A stretch of 64,000 bases of DNA from Siphonodentalium dalli (GCA_032622095.1 CP136068.1:9715729-9779728); one strand, 5' to 3'; numbered from the stretch's first letter, positions 47,400 through 60,606 are shown. Notes: generated by a model not told the origin, from the sequence alone. Numbers and translations: made by a program.

Positions 47400-48465
47400 A
47401 TATACCGAGGTGAACACATTGTGCGGGGTACAATCGACTAAGTTAATTATCCTAGAATTGAATTCACCCTGCTTTAATGGTCTTCTGAATCGCCGCACAA
47501 CCATTGTTGAACCATTTCACCAATATACAACTTTTACTCGACTTATAAACAATAGTTTGACCTCGATTTCATTACAACTTTAATTTAACGGTATTTTTTA
47601 TCAATATCAGTGTGTCATACCAGCGCCATAGAAGCATGACCCACGTGCATCATATACAATTAGCATGACCATGCGACCAGGGGAGGAATAAATACGAATT
47701 TAAAAATTATCTTACCGATACGATATCGACGAATTTCGATTCTATTACAAATAATTCAAATTCTAATGTGATTTATTCAAGAAATATGCTAGCATTCCAA
47801 ACGGCAAACACTCGCACATTGATAATAATTCGGATTAGACGGCGCAACCTACTATGTGTGTGTGTTTCATCTGTATGTGAAAGGCAATCTATTCGCGCCA
47901 TGTCCGTATGTTTTGAAGTTATTGACTTCGATCGGTGGCAGCATCACTTTGTTTACATTTTTCTGGGGCCCGACGGAAAGTCAAACTATTAACAACAATG
48001 AATGCGAACCTTCATGGCATCGTTGCAAATACAAATCTTTAAGAACACATCTATATATACATGCTTTTGGGAATGAACCTGTACCACGATTGTCACTATT
48101 TGTTCCTTTGTCATTTCTAATTATTTTGTATCTGTTCTGCAACTCATTGTATATATACATTTTCAACAACGTCATCTGATCACACGTCGCTCCAAACGAG
48201 GAAGCCTACCCACCAACTCTGTTTTATTGAAATGTCGTACCGCAATTATCCCTGATAACTACCATGCATCGTTGATAGGCTTATTCTGCGAGCGATACGC
48301 AAACGTAAATACCGATGTGATCTAAACTTATCCTCCACTTCATAAGCCTATCCATTCACGGAACAAACAAACTCGAACTCTAACACGGGATACGTGTTCG
48401 TAAATCTTATACTACTAAACAAAAATTGAAAACCTAAATCGACGTGCGCATACACAAGTACGGGC
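47400..48465. other. Intergenic, no gene recognised
   Basis: Overlapping small open frames (47768-48179) on both strands show no domain. Confidence 0.45.
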
Positions 48466-48875
48466 GTGGTTGGAACACCAACATGGCGCAGGCAATTACT
48501 TATAATATCTAGCAATGTATTGCCGAAACCCGGTCGTGGACCGTATGATGAACTTTTAGTTGTCCACTTGAACGTGCAGAGCATCGTCCAGAAATTAGAC
48601 GTTCTTTCCACTGAAATACACAATTTTAAGTGTCGTGGCTTGGAACAAAGCATAATACATACGACTTTACATACTGGGATTGCATGACCCGAGCGTATAG
48701 CTATACATAAAGCGGACACAACATTTGGGTGACGTCATAGTCTTCGTAAAAAAACACATTATAATTCAACCTCAGACACGAATTGGAGTGAATTAACATA
48801 GTGAATATTTGGACTGAAATGTTAATAAATGGACGAAATGTGTTTGTCGGTCCGTTCTATCGCCCCCCCCCCCCA
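48466..48875 (+). pseudogene. LINE ORF2 endonuclease fragment
   Basis: The first frame contains LLVVHLNVQSIVQKLDVLST, the start of the AP-endonuclease domain of non-LTR retrotransposons (HLNVQS...K.D.L). After a gap, GDVIVFVKKHIIIQPQTRIG (from ~48730) matches the GG..VYVK block. In another frame IWTEMLINGRNVFVGPFYRP (~48803-48865) matches the conserved E.W.E...NGR.V..G.FYRPP. The LNETWL-type middle is deleted, and stops and frameshifts are present. It ends in a C run. This is a dead copy, probably of a CR1/L2/Jockey-group element. Confidence 0.75.
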
Positions 48876-49081
48876 TAATCTATATGTACGAACAAGCATA
48901 TTTTCATGCCACTAACCACCAAATAGAATCTCCTGGATTACAAGAGGTCTACATTCAGCCGACAATGCAGTTTGAGTATCAATATGTTGGTCGCTTCGAC
49001 AAACACTTTACCGCACACTTAATAAACTGAAGTGAGTGTAAATGAGTACGTTGTGATCCACACATAAGACTGCTAAGATTA

Positions 49082-49532
49082 AAGGCCCACTTAATTTTCG
49101 AGTCTCTGATTATTTTTGTTATAGTGACTTGATATAGGGTTTGAATAACAAACTATGCCATACAATATGATTAAAATACTATAATTCATCATTATTTTAA
49201 ACATCTGTGTCTCAGAAGATGCCAACAGATAACTAGAAAACTGCTGAAGAGTTCCCCCTCTGGAACCCAGATTGCAACAGAATTCAAACTTTTTCAATCA
49301 ATGGGGAAGAACTCTATCTTTAATATATAGAGCTATTCCCCCCGCATTGAAAATATTACTGATTTAAACTTCAATCTTGATGAAAAAACGCATTGGCCAC
49401 TCAACAAAAACAGTTTATTGCACCAGCTAAGTCGATAATACAATGTTTTGGAGCTTCCTCTTTCAGATGATGCATAATATGGCATATATTGTATATAACG
49501 TAATCCGGGGGTTCGAAAATTAAGTGGGCCTT
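49082..49532. mobile_element. MITE with 20-bp terminal inverted repeats and TA target site
   Basis: The left end AAGGCCCACTTAATTTTCGA and right end TCGAAAATTAAGTGGGCCTT are perfect 20-bp inverted repeats. Both are bordered by TA (49080-49081 and 49533-49534), the target duplication of Tc1/mariner-type elements. The 451-bp body has no transposase. The minus-strand frames at 49091-49297 and 49333-49587 are inside it or cross its end and are not genes. Confidence 0.85.
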
Positions 49533-49534
49533 TA

Positions 49535-51540
49535 AATAATGAACAGTTCGCAGCCATAACACGGTACTGTTTGATAGTTGTTATCACGTGAGTGAGTGGT
49601 TGTCAATGAAATCATATTATGGAAATGAATTTGTCAACATAATTGGATGTTGAAATTATTTTTAATATTTTTGAGTATTAATTCTTTGAATTTTCAGAAA
49701 ATATGTCAGATATAATTATTTACATGTAAACATGTTATTATCCTTAGTATGAATGTATATTTTCATAGATGTGTTAGGTCTTTCAGCGTATCGATTTTAT
49801 TGACGTGTTATATTTCACTTGGCGTGAAGGGAGACCATTTAGTTTAAGATAACGTTGGCGGTGTTACCAATTATTAATGGAGATATCCATTGAACTATAC
49901 TCCAATAGGCATGACTCATAATTTAACTCATTATCATCAATGTAATCATGTTTGGGAGCTAAACTACATAAGCCGTGTTGCTACAACTAGAATCATATCA
50001 CACACAACAATACATTAATATTATTGTGAGCATATATAACTTGCTCACGATGGGGTCACTAATATACAAATCAGACAAGTGTAGTTTACAACACGACATA
50101 ACTGCTATACATGCATGTGCTTGCTTGTGGCGACAGTTATTTTAATACCAGTTCGCTTTTACGAAATAACAATATATTTGACTAGAAACAACGTCTGATT
50201 ACTAAAATAATAATGATCATATTCTGCGGCATGTATATGATTGTTATTTGAGACACGATCCCATACTCAACTGTGCCTTAAACTAGAATATTTAAATGTT
50301 GCCCAAGTACAGCACGTTCTGAGTGCCAAACAAATGTGGTCGGTGGATATGAATATCGTTTACAGTTAATTAACTATCCCATGTCGAAATATCTAGTTCC
50401 TAATTCTCACGAACAATACATTGATAAAAACGAACGTATTCACAAGAAGAACCATAAATACAATAATTCATTATTTAGGGTCTCCCTTCAATATTTGTAT
50501 ACGTCATTCATAGATATGTATGCTTATTTGTAATCATATCATTGATCATTGCACATAACACAACGAATTCACAATTGATGGCGAAACATTGTAGCACCGA
50601 ACACTCATGATACTTCTTCTGATGTTAAATAGCTTTATCAGAATCGAAGCTAAGTAACTGCGTCATATGTTTTCATACATTCGATGATACATCGATATAC
50701 TATAATGTGGGTTGCTAAGAAAACGCATGACGATCAGTTGCGCATACCGATTCATTGAAACGAGAGAAATATTTAAATGCGCATTTTCTATCAAAACAGT
50801 ATTTTCCTAAGACAGATACAGCCCCATAACACAAGCACAGAGTAAATAGTAATAGTAATAGCGAAACAAAATCAAAATTAAATTGGATTATTAAAAAGCG
50901 GAAAGTCTAAATAAAATAAACTTTATTGTGTAAACGTCTCAATTTGAATTCGGTGTGCATTTGTCCTATTTATTGCACCCTCAATGGCTTATTTGTGCGA
51001 AATACAGCAAAATACAGAAGATTTCAAAACGTTCAATAAACAATTTTGTATTGTTCTTGAACAATACAAACCGATTACGTCAACAACGTCATTGGCGACG
51101 TCAACCGTAGCAGACAATTTATTCATTAAATTATTAGGTATAGTCTACACTAAGCACACGTTTGTGCAATAAATAAACAATATAGTCCTAAATTTTGGTA
51201 TAGTACAAGCTACAATCTCCAGAGTGTGCAATAAACATGGAACAGCACAGTTTTGTGAACATGTTAACGTTATTGCACTCGTTTGTCATGCCGCGAGGTA
51301 AAACTCGAACCTCCGGTTCTCGTTTTACCATCGCGTCACAACAAACTCGTGGAATAACGTCAACTAGTTCACACACTTGTGTCGTTCTATCTATTGGTGG
51401 CACAAATATTAAACTCTTAGGTCTCACACATCGTTAATTCAAGAATTGAATTATCTAAGGAATAATTGTATTTCGTTATATCTTTTCACTGTATAAATAC
51501 AATTGAATCGATCAGAAACATATTAAATCGCGAAGCGATT
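49535..51540. other. Intergenic, no gene recognised
   Basis: AT-rich, only short open frames with no motif. Confidence 0.45.
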
Positions 51541-51725
51541 TTATACCAATGAGTGGTCGGTATAGTTCTATACTGTGTAATTGTATAAGTGACTGGTCCG
51601 TATAAAGTATTTTCTGTGTAATTATAGCAATGAAAAAGTGGTATAAATGAATGTATACTGTGTAATTATATCAGCGGGTGGTCGGTACAATTGTATTTAT
51701 GCTGTGTAATTATATCAGAACATTA
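51541..51725. repeat. ~42-bp minisatellite, four copies
   Basis: Units of TTATA.CAATGAGTGGTCGG followed by TATAGTTCTATACTGTGTAA, at lengths 40-44 bp. Confidence 0.8.
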
Positions 51726-54700
51726 CGATTATTGCTTATAATCACATGTCAGTGAGAAATATGAATCTCAAAAATTAAGATTAAGCTGGAAATATCGTTA
51801 TCGTTGCCTGTTGCCGTGACATTCCCGCACCAACGTTCTGATTTATATATTTATCTTATTTAATTTTAATGGGCGAACACTTCATAAAATGAAGTGGATG
51901 TAATTAATATTGTGTCAAATCAATGTTTGGGATGTGTTGACAACGTCGTGGGGTGTATCACATTGATGTCCAATTGTATGTTCACATTTTGAAGTAAGGA
52001 CAGTATAAACATAAAGGGACGCAACGCCTTTTCAGTGTTTTATGCGAACAGTATGATGGTCTGCAAACAACTACCACTAACAAGCACATACATACATACA
52101 AATATCAAGTCTGTTGTTATTTTCAATATTTATAATTCTCCAAAAACAAGATGTTGTAGAAATCTACGAGCGTTATGAAAACATTCATGTTACAACTTAA
52201 CTGGCTGCAGTTCAAGTAGACCAATACAATACATAAATGCAACCAATACGTAAAATGACTAAGGCACTTCATATCTGGCATAACAGCACGATATGTGTTT
52301 TTATTGGCTGTGTACGTTATTGTTTAGATAACAATGATTTCAAAATGCGATTTGTTTTTATCTGGAGAGATTTTATATTGCAAATAAGAACAAAGTCAAT
52401 TTACTTGACAATGTTCTTATATGTTAAGGCGAATTTACATACTGCAATAACGTCTTACGTCTACAAAGGCCATACGTCCCTTTTAAGTAGATATAATACA
52501 TCAGATGGAAGATGCTATCCAGTGGGTTGCAGTCTAAGAACACTCAGATCGTGTTTCATTTCAATCAACATACGGTCTGAAGACTCTCATAGTTAAAATT
52601 ATTTCAAACGAGAGAAATCTAGCCAATACGCAGCAAGTATGCGTTGGTTGACCAATGAATAGCTTCTTGTAAGTTCAATTAATATTCACTTATTCATACA
52701 AGCAACACCCGCGGCATTTGACTTCAATCTCATGAAGTTATCATATAAACGACACGTTAGTGTCGCATATCTTAACTGACCAAACGTCGTATGTTCAGAA
52801 TCACAACTAACGTGCGTTTATTCTCAATTGGGAAATGTTCAGACAGAACAAGTGAACATAACATAATTGTGTTTGCAAAGATATTAAAACAAAAATACTA
52901 ATTTCTCCTAACCTACGGATATTACGTCACGTGCCAAATAGGGATAAATTGACAACTTCGTAGTAAATTCCGAGACCGTATTGTAAACAAGGAGATGACG
53001 CAACATGACCGCGGTACAACTCAATAACATTTATTTAGCGTGCTTATCGCTATATTGTCGTTACGATGTTCTTTATTGTATAGCATCTGAATAGCTAAAC
53101 TTGTATTCTGCATGTATAGTGAAGCAATTAACATTGAGAGCATTTTATTGCACGGAATAAGAGTGACAACTCTTATATGATGACATGACCTCGGGCGCAC
53201 GTGTGTTGATCCATGTGTATCGCAATGATAAACAAATGAATTATGAATATTAATGAGTTTTTACAAAAAAGGGAATTTCCCCTTCATCTCTGAAATCAGA
53301 TTCCCCGCGAGTGTCGTCAGACGTAGTGAAAGTAATGAGACGTAGTCTGGATATACATGTATATCAGACTGGTGTGTTGCAGTTCACGAATTCACGATAT
53401 CGTGGGTATTAAATCTTAATGACATTTGGACCGTTTTGATTGCAATGCTAAATTCCCAAACGAAGTCCATTGTGCCATAGCATAGCTATTTCTTGTTATT
53501 TTTCAACGAGACTCAAAACGCGACATATTAAAATCAGAACTAATTAAGGCTGCTCGTTGGTAACAATTCATACTAAGACTACTAAATGTCATGCGGAGTA
53601 TATCGACAGTCTGTAGATGTTTTTTTTATTGGTTACGTTCCACCAGTTCACCATGACGACGATATAGTCTGGTATGTCTTGACGGGCGAAGTTAGCAATG
53701 TATGAATCAAAACACCAAGTTATCTAATCACAATAAAGAGGTATTGATTGTAAAACTTCAACTTGAGTTACTATTAACATAGTCGTAGCATGAAGCACCT
53801 CGATGTACATCCGCGTGAATACTCGACGTTATTTTTTCGATCAGTCGAACGACCGGTTGAATTCGCGGAAAAAATTGCAAACCATACTCATTTGCATATG
53901 TTGTCTGTCACTGATAGCAACGCTATCGGCTTGACGTGGATGGTTGACTTTATACACCGTGTCCATCAAGGTTCAACTAATCTACACCGTGACATGAGTT
54001 GAACTTACGGTGTTTATTTTATATGGACATAAGCGAATGTTATAACCCTTAAAGTCGTACGTGTCAACTAATCATGTTACGTTTTGATGCGTGCTACTAC
54101 ATGGATTAATAGAGTTATCGCGCTTCTGCAATATAAACATTATTGTATTAACTCCGAATGATACAAACCAATGTGCACAATGGAACATGTGTATGTATGT
54201 CACAAATCAGCGGGCAGTCGCCGTATACTACGGACATCAGTTTAATGTTTAGCGTTTTAAAATTTAAACCTCTCTATTGTCTGAGTATGTCTTCTGAATT
54301 ACACCATCAACTTGTGGTTTGTTAATATTATATTTTTGTTGAATGACGATCTGTCAGAGCTATTCTTTGGACAAATATGTCCCATGGGATGCAAATAAAT
54401 GTCATTGAATGAAATATGTTCTTGATAATGTGTAGTTTATTAAATAATGAATCCTCATATGTCATATTTAGAATATATTATTGTGCGGATCCAAGTTAGC
54501 AAGCTGACAGTTTATACACACCCTGCATATTAACATGACTGGGAAATTCAATGTACAACTACAATAGCTTGTATAACGTGTGTAGCTACATGACTATTGG
54601 AACTAGCCGAGCATAGTGGATGACTGAGTTGCAAAGTATACATCGGAATGGTCCATAATCAATGCGTAGGGCTGTGTTGGGAAACAATTGCACACGAAAT

Positions 54701-56502
54701 GTAACAAACAAGTACGAGTGCAGAACAAATCATAGTCACTGGTGGGACATGCTCAGATAATAAGTTACTTGGATCTTTCCAAAGGGCACTACTCGACGCT
54801 GGTTATTAGAAAGGGTCAATTATAGGAATGACATTTTGTTCAGGACAACTACGTGTTTTTGGCCGCATAAGTCGTTGTGTGTATGATTGTAAATATAACA
54901 TCTTAAACCGCATATCCATTTTTGTTTTATTAACACAAGCATTAAATAATTGGCATGCCTCCCGATCATTCATTTGTCAAGCAATGTCACGTATATTCTT
55001 TTGTTAAAATAGAATAACAAATATTCGAATAGTTGAAGTTTGTTACACCTACTGTCCTCATGCTAACTTGGAGTGACTATATTCCCATCATTCTATGTGT
55101 ATTTTTGTAGATCATTTGTTTTTGCATTATGTAAGGACGTACATTTCTCGACGACAATTCAAATAGTCTAATAGCATTTATTTATACATTCCCGTCTGCA
55201 ATCGCCTATCGGACCGTGATAAATCCAAACTATTTCACACATTTGTTGCTAACAATTTATTTCAGTGGTGGTCAGTTGTGGTTGGTTGACTATCTAACTA
55301 ACAATCAATGGCAACGCTAATTCACCATGGAATGTTCAATATATTGTACAATTGCAATAAGGTTCACACTTAAGAACTCGACCATAAAATATCATTTAAT
55401 GTATATCGGTGGCGATATCTCCAGTCAACCGCAAATATAGTGAGGAGGTCAGTCACCCATCAGTATAGCGAGGATGGGATTATTGACCAATACAATCGGT
55501 GCTAAATAGCCATGTGACAATCTGCCGCACACCTCAATGTCTTGACACAAGTTTCAAATAAATCCAAACAAGTGTTTCAAGATATGTTCAATAACTAATT
55601 TCTCTGGATGGATCCAGCGAAAGTTCATAAATGTGGTGTCACCTTCAATTGTAATGAATTTTAATACATAAATGCTATACACGTTTTGGGAACATCCATT
55701 TGGAATATGAAGAATTGCAGACAAAACATGTATTAACAGTCGCTGCATCCAGACTTACGTGCGATCGCAGATGGGAATGGATTTAGTTTTGCTAGACCGT
55801 GATCTTTACACTTCAAACTTTAGGAGGTATTCATTTAGGCACCGACCGTCACTTGATGTAAGTACATGTTATTCCCAATGAGTTCGTTCCAGCCAAGAAT
55901 AGAACCGAAGACGAAAACGAATTGAACTGATTAAATTACCACAAATGTATATAATATATGCCTGATATGCATGCAATTTGCGGACTGGCGATGAATTGAA
56001 CAAAACTAACGTCTGTGGATTCACGTAGCATCATTCACACACTCGTAGATATTGTATCGAATTTGTATCAGCAATAATTTGTCAGCAATCGAACGCCAAA
56101 CATGCTTATAAATTGCATGTGTAGCCACAGGTAACTATTTGAGATGTAAAAACTGTGTAGTTCCTTCTGTAGTGATGCTACTGAAAGTTTGCATCTAGAT
56201 ATCATGCAATTATATCCTAAGAATAAATCATTAATTTTCCAGGTACATGTTGTGGAAGGCAAATGTTAGTAGCACCATTGCATGCGTAATGGTTTTTCAT
56301 GAATAAAGAACTGCAAACGATATCAGGAAAATTGTCCAGTGTGTGAACGAACCATTAAAGGCGTACGTGTGCATTCAATAGTATCAGATTGACGTATTCA
56401 TACATACGTCGTACATCAGTGTAGACGCCTGAAGTAAAACTAAACTGTTCAACGTGGTGTACGTTCGGACAATATAATGTACCAGTTACGGCTTGATGGT
56501 GC
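51726..56502. other. Intergenic, no gene recognised
   Basis: 4.8 kb without a recognisable gene, element end or tandem array. The longest open frame (52237-52596, 119 codons, +) shows no domain and no splice support. Confidence 0.4.
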
Positions 56503-56570
56503 GGCGAGAGACGTCGGTAAGAAACGAGTGCGCGTTAGCGCACTCGTTTCTTACTCAAACGTCTCTCGCC
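56503..56570. repeat. Near-perfect long hairpin
   Basis: Arms of 31 and 33 nt around a GTTA loop. The inner 17 bp (GTAAGAAACGAGTGCGC / GCGCACTCGTTTCTTAC) and outer 12 bp (GGCGAGAGACGT / ACGTCTCTCGCC) are perfect, with a small internal bulge (CG against TCAA). It could be a snapback repeat, a tiny MITE or a small-RNA precursor. Confidence 0.85.
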
Positions 56571-56842
56571 TCGAGTGAATTATTTAATGTAATTCTCGGA
56601 ACTAATTGATTACTCTATTTATTACACTTCTGCATCAATTTGGTTCGCCAAATATGATTAAAACACACATAATTAATGCATGTAAGTCCCGATGTGGAGA
56701 AAGATCAACCATCGAACATTCAGTCTATATCAGTAAGCGACGTAACTTCAATGATGTCGCGGGAAATGACATAATTCATTAGTGATATTACCATTTTTAA
56801 TTAACAGCGTTTTCAATGGAAATCGACTATAGGAGTGTAATA

Positions 56843-57149
56843 AAACAATTTAATCAATACCGCACTTGACGGTAAACATTGTAAAAGTCTAAAGCGTTGA
56901 ACAACATTCCGAAACTCATATTTTGAGACTAAATGTTTCAACATAATTAACGACAAGCGATGTTTGTTGACAAATCACCGTAACAGTTTTGTTTACATAA
57001 CACTGGTTTCGACATGCGAAAGTTAGTGATTGAAAAATATCAATAATGTATATGGACACATCCCCTAGCCAAACGTCTTTGACAAATGATCAATTTTGGA
57101 ATTACAGAATATGCGTCTTCGAACGTTCTGTCGATTAGTTGCACTATAC
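56843..57149 (+). repeat. Long direct repeat, copy 2 (partner at 2396)
   Basis: Direct-orientation partner of 2396-2711, about 54 kb away. Divergence is moderate with small indels. Confidence 0.75.
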
Positions 57150-57769
57150 ACAGTTCATAGTTCACACAATGATATACTGTGTTACAGTTGTGAGCATAGC
57201 ATCCGTTGCCATTGTCCTCGAGAAGTGTTGAAATTCATGTTTTTATAATAAATGTTTTTTTCTTACCCTTAGTTTGTTTCAATCTCGTATGTGAAACTGC
57301 CCCTCAGAGGTGAAAACCCCAACGTAGATCATTATTAGTAGTATTATTAGATCTTATTATAGACAAGATCATCACTGGTTACTAGCTTCCGCGGAGCTGG
57401 GGGAGACTTCGGTTAAATTTTGTTTTCATTTAAATTTCTAACCTTACTTTATTCCACGTACCATATTTGCACTCAGTGATTCATTTAAATGTCTAACCCG
57501 TGTCCGAACTGTATGGAAGTATTCAGTATACATGTAACTCTAACTTGAACTACCATAGATACCAGTATTAGCAGTCAGCCCGAATATATATACGAAATTT
57601 GGCGATGATCGGATGAGGGATCTGGTCTGTAATGTGTGCCAAAGGATTTAGCAATGCGAAAAGTAAATTCTAAGATATCTGCCGGCGGCCATGATTTTTA
57701 TCTACAAATTCGATAGCTCCCATCTTGAGTTTATTGATTGATTGTCGCTTTTAAAAAACTTACGGCTAA
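57150..57769. other. Intergenic, no feature recognised
   Basis: A TTGATTGATTGTCGCTTTT at 57728 resembles a SINE tail end, but I cannot find its borders. Confidence 0.4.
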
Positions 57770-58395
57770 TATAACAGTGATAGCATGCAAGGGAGGTGAG
57801 TTATCATACTGGGTTAAAATAATTTAGTCTAAACTGAAACGCATAACATTTGGGTCTAGATCTGCATGAGGTTTGTTGTTGTTGTTGTTGTTTATTAGGG
57901 TTTATCGTCGTTCTAGCCGATAGGCGGAGGAAAGACAACGCAGAGGCTTAATTTCACCGGGAAATTGTTCCACTGCGTGTAGAAACCACGACCCCCGGAA
58001 AGCAACCGACAACCTTGCCCAGATACACGATTCCGGTCATCCTCCCTATGACGGGGTTCGAACCAGCTTCGTCAGCGCTGGACGGCCTGTGACGACGTAA
58101 TGAACATGGCACTCTGGACTACCATCTGCATGAGGATTTTTCGTGGAATACTCACATTGAACATTGATGCAATCGTGCCAATTCAAGACTCTTAGTCAGA
58201 ACGTGATTACAAATGGGATAACAATTGGCAGGTCACATTTATTTCTTCGAAAACAAAACTAATGTTTTTTTTGCTAAACACAGCCACAAAGGTAGGCCAA
58301 TTATCATAGTGGGCCAAACTATTTTAGTGTATTACTGAAACACATAACATTTGGGTCTAGATCTGAATAAGTATTTTTCGTGGAATACGACTGTC
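57770..58395. repeat. Two-copy duplication flanking the SINE
   Basis: Copy 1 (57790-57871 continuing at 58136) and copy 2 (~58285-58395) share TATCATA.TGGG, CATAACATTTGGGTCTAGAT and TTTTTCGTGGAATAC. Copy 2 lacks the SINE and shows what the pre-insertion site looked like. Confidence 0.8.
57872..58123 (-). mobile_element. tRNA-derived SINE, full length, with 12-bp TSD
   Basis: On the minus strand the 252-bp unit begins GGTAGTCCAGAGTGCC (weak A box), has a perfect B box GGTTCGAACC (58055-58064), then a body ending CCTATCGGCTAGAACGACG, ATAAACCC and a (CAA)n tail. It is flanked by the perfect direct repeat ATCTGCATGAGG (57860-57871 and 58124-58135). The tRNA-like promoter, non-tRNA body and short tail repeats define a SINE. 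Partner-LINE dependence is expected but not shown. Confidence 0.9.
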
Positions 58396-59406
58396 GGTTC
58401 TACATAATGGCTCGCAGAATGGAACGCCTTTGCACTACATAAACTCTCATCTAGAGGATTTAAAAATACAGATAGTGTTCGAAAATTCTAAGCTGAAACG
58501 ACCGAAATATTTTTCATTTTGGGAAGCGGCGTTCAAATGGTGTACAATGCCAGCCTCGGTGTCGATGCAGTGAATTTTGGGAACACAAATCGGTTGGCCA
58601 TTTCATAGAATCCAAACGGTGTAGTTGTGGTCTTGGCGATGAGACTGCTGACCACTTTATTTGAATGCACGCTATATGCTAGCGAAAGACTGAGGCTATG
58701 CAGCTGTTTGATGTGAATACCGTATCAACCAAGACACTTTTGACACGAAATGAACGCTGTAATCTTAATCTGGTTCATCGGTTCATTAAAGAAACGTTCG
58801 TGTCGATCTCGAATTCTGAGATGTGTATAGTGCTAACCAACGAAAAATAAAGCGAATATTAGTGCCGATATATTTCCGTTGATGTTAAATATATATCGAA
58901 CCCAGTAAAGCTGTCGAGATCATGCTCATACAATACATGTATATGTCTTTCCTTCCTTCGGTCTCTTTGTCACATTTTATATCACTCTTCCTTCTCTCAT
59001 ACATAACGTATTAAACAATCCCTAAATTGCACTGTTAATTGTCATTATGTGTACACATCTATATTGTCATAACATAATATACTAGCTCCTGTCAACGTTT
59101 GAGATGTCTATATTCAGTGTTTTGACAATAGGGGGAGGGTGCTATTTTAAGTGACAGCACTTTTCATCCCATCCATTTTGTCCTTGTATAAATTTATAGT
59201 GTGCATTGAGCATACCAAATATGTTTAAACTAAGGCCTATTTGGCTCCACTCGCTACGCTGGTCAGACAACTGCCATCACCTACACAATATAATCTGTTC
59301 TCACATAATGTGTTAAATACTTTTGTCGGTCCCAATTTATTCTGCATTACTCAGGGTAACTAAACTGACGAATCAGTTCAAATCAGTCCGAAATAGTAGG
59401 CCAATG
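58396..59406. other. Intergenic, no feature recognised
   Basis: No gene, array or element end seen. Confidence 0.4.
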
Positions 59407-59495
59407 TTTTCAGAAACATGTTTGTCTTTACGTTTGGTTAAACGGCAAATCCTACGTCGTTTAACCAAAAGTAAAGACAAACATGTTTCTGAAAC
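59407..59495. repeat. Long hairpin, 32-bp arms
   Basis: Arms 59413-59444 and 59458-59489 (GAAACATGTTTGTCTTTAC ... GTAAAGACAAACATGTTTC) pair with one mismatch around a 13-nt loop; pairing weakly extends 5 bp further. The right arm plus ~55 bp downstream recurs at 59880-59975 (CCAAAAGTAAAGACAAACAT, AACAAGTATGGTGTAACT, CAATTCCAACTTGCA), without the left arm. Confidence 0.85.
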
Positions 59496-59999
59496 AAGTA
59501 TGGTGTAACTGTTGCTCATTATGCTAAACAATTCCAACTTGCAAGAAATGTTCTCGTTGGTCTGTTGTGTAAGCTTGGACAGGAACAAATGAGTAAAGCG
59601 AAACATCTGACACGTGATATGATCAGCGTAGCAAAGAGGCTTAACTCTGCCTTGCAGTTCGCATAATAACATACAGTAAGACGGACATGGCTCATGGTGC
59701 ATTGAGAAGTGTGACCAACCTGTTTGGGATATCCCAAATCAATGATTTCCAATCGATAATAAATTCGTGTTGTTGCGTTCAGTGGTCTTCGTTATTTTAT
59801 TCAGAGAAACTAAGCTGTCCAATGTCAGTTGGAAACTGAAATATTAGCCCAAGATAGTCCGCCCGACAATCCCACGACGTATAACCAAAAGTAAAGACAA
59901 ACATGTTCTGGAACAAGTATGGTGTAACTTCTGCTTGCTCATTATTCTAAACAATTCCAACTTGCAGGAAGTGGTTCTCGGCTGTTCATTATTCTAACA

Positions 60000-60606
60000 A
60001 ATTTGTCTTTAGTTAACAAAACAGTTGATGCCCGTCTTCTCGGGAGACATCGAGATTTGTCACCCGCTCGAGAACGGAACGTCTCCATCGGAGTGGGAAT
60101 ATATCCGATATTCCGTTGGATGGCGCGGGATATAGTGAAAACACATTATAAAGAGCGTACACGTGGTAAGTGATGAGTTGGTCTATTCGTGTTATTTTTC
60201 CAGCCTAAGCATCATACTTATGTTTATTAAAACACGTTTATACCACACAGACAGCGATTTGAGTGTTCAATTAATTCCAATATCAGCTTATTTCGGTTAA
60301 ATAATAAAATATACCGCATTGTGCTTATTTTCATGGGAACAGTCTGAAAACTCAGAATTGGTGCACCCATGTACAGTACATTGCCTATGTGCACTGCAGT
60401 TTAGATGTTTTTTATATTTAGTATTTTACCTGTAATTGAGTGACCATACCAGCAACCTTGTTGTGAATAACTATTTCCTCCATTTTTATATTCGTGGGTG
60501 CCACTCAGATGGATACACTCCGTTCTCGAGCGGGTGACAAATACCAATGTCTCCCGAGCAGACGGGCAACAACTGTTTTATTATCCGATTAATAAAGACA
60601 AACTCG
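60000..60606. repeat. ~105-bp inverted repeat with 390-bp spacer
   Basis: Left arm 60000-60108, right arm 60495-60606. The right arm carries CCGTTCTCGAGCGGGTGACA, ATGTCTCCCGAG and GACGGGCA.CAACTGTTTT; the left arm is the reverse complement with few changes. The arms extend into (A)AAGACAAA, the word also found in the 59.4-kb hairpin. A 67-codon frame (60498-60701) runs out of the right arm and has no recognised domain. Confidence 0.75.

Noticed and set aside
48348-48719. 123-codon minus frame
   Set aside because: Antisense shadow of the LINE endonuclease fragment.
52237-52596. 119-codon + frame
   Set aside because: No domain, no repeat conservation, no splice context.
58050-58070. GGTTCGAACC B box as a tRNA gene
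   Set aside because: No cloverleaf can be formed around it; the tail, body and target duplication show a SINE.
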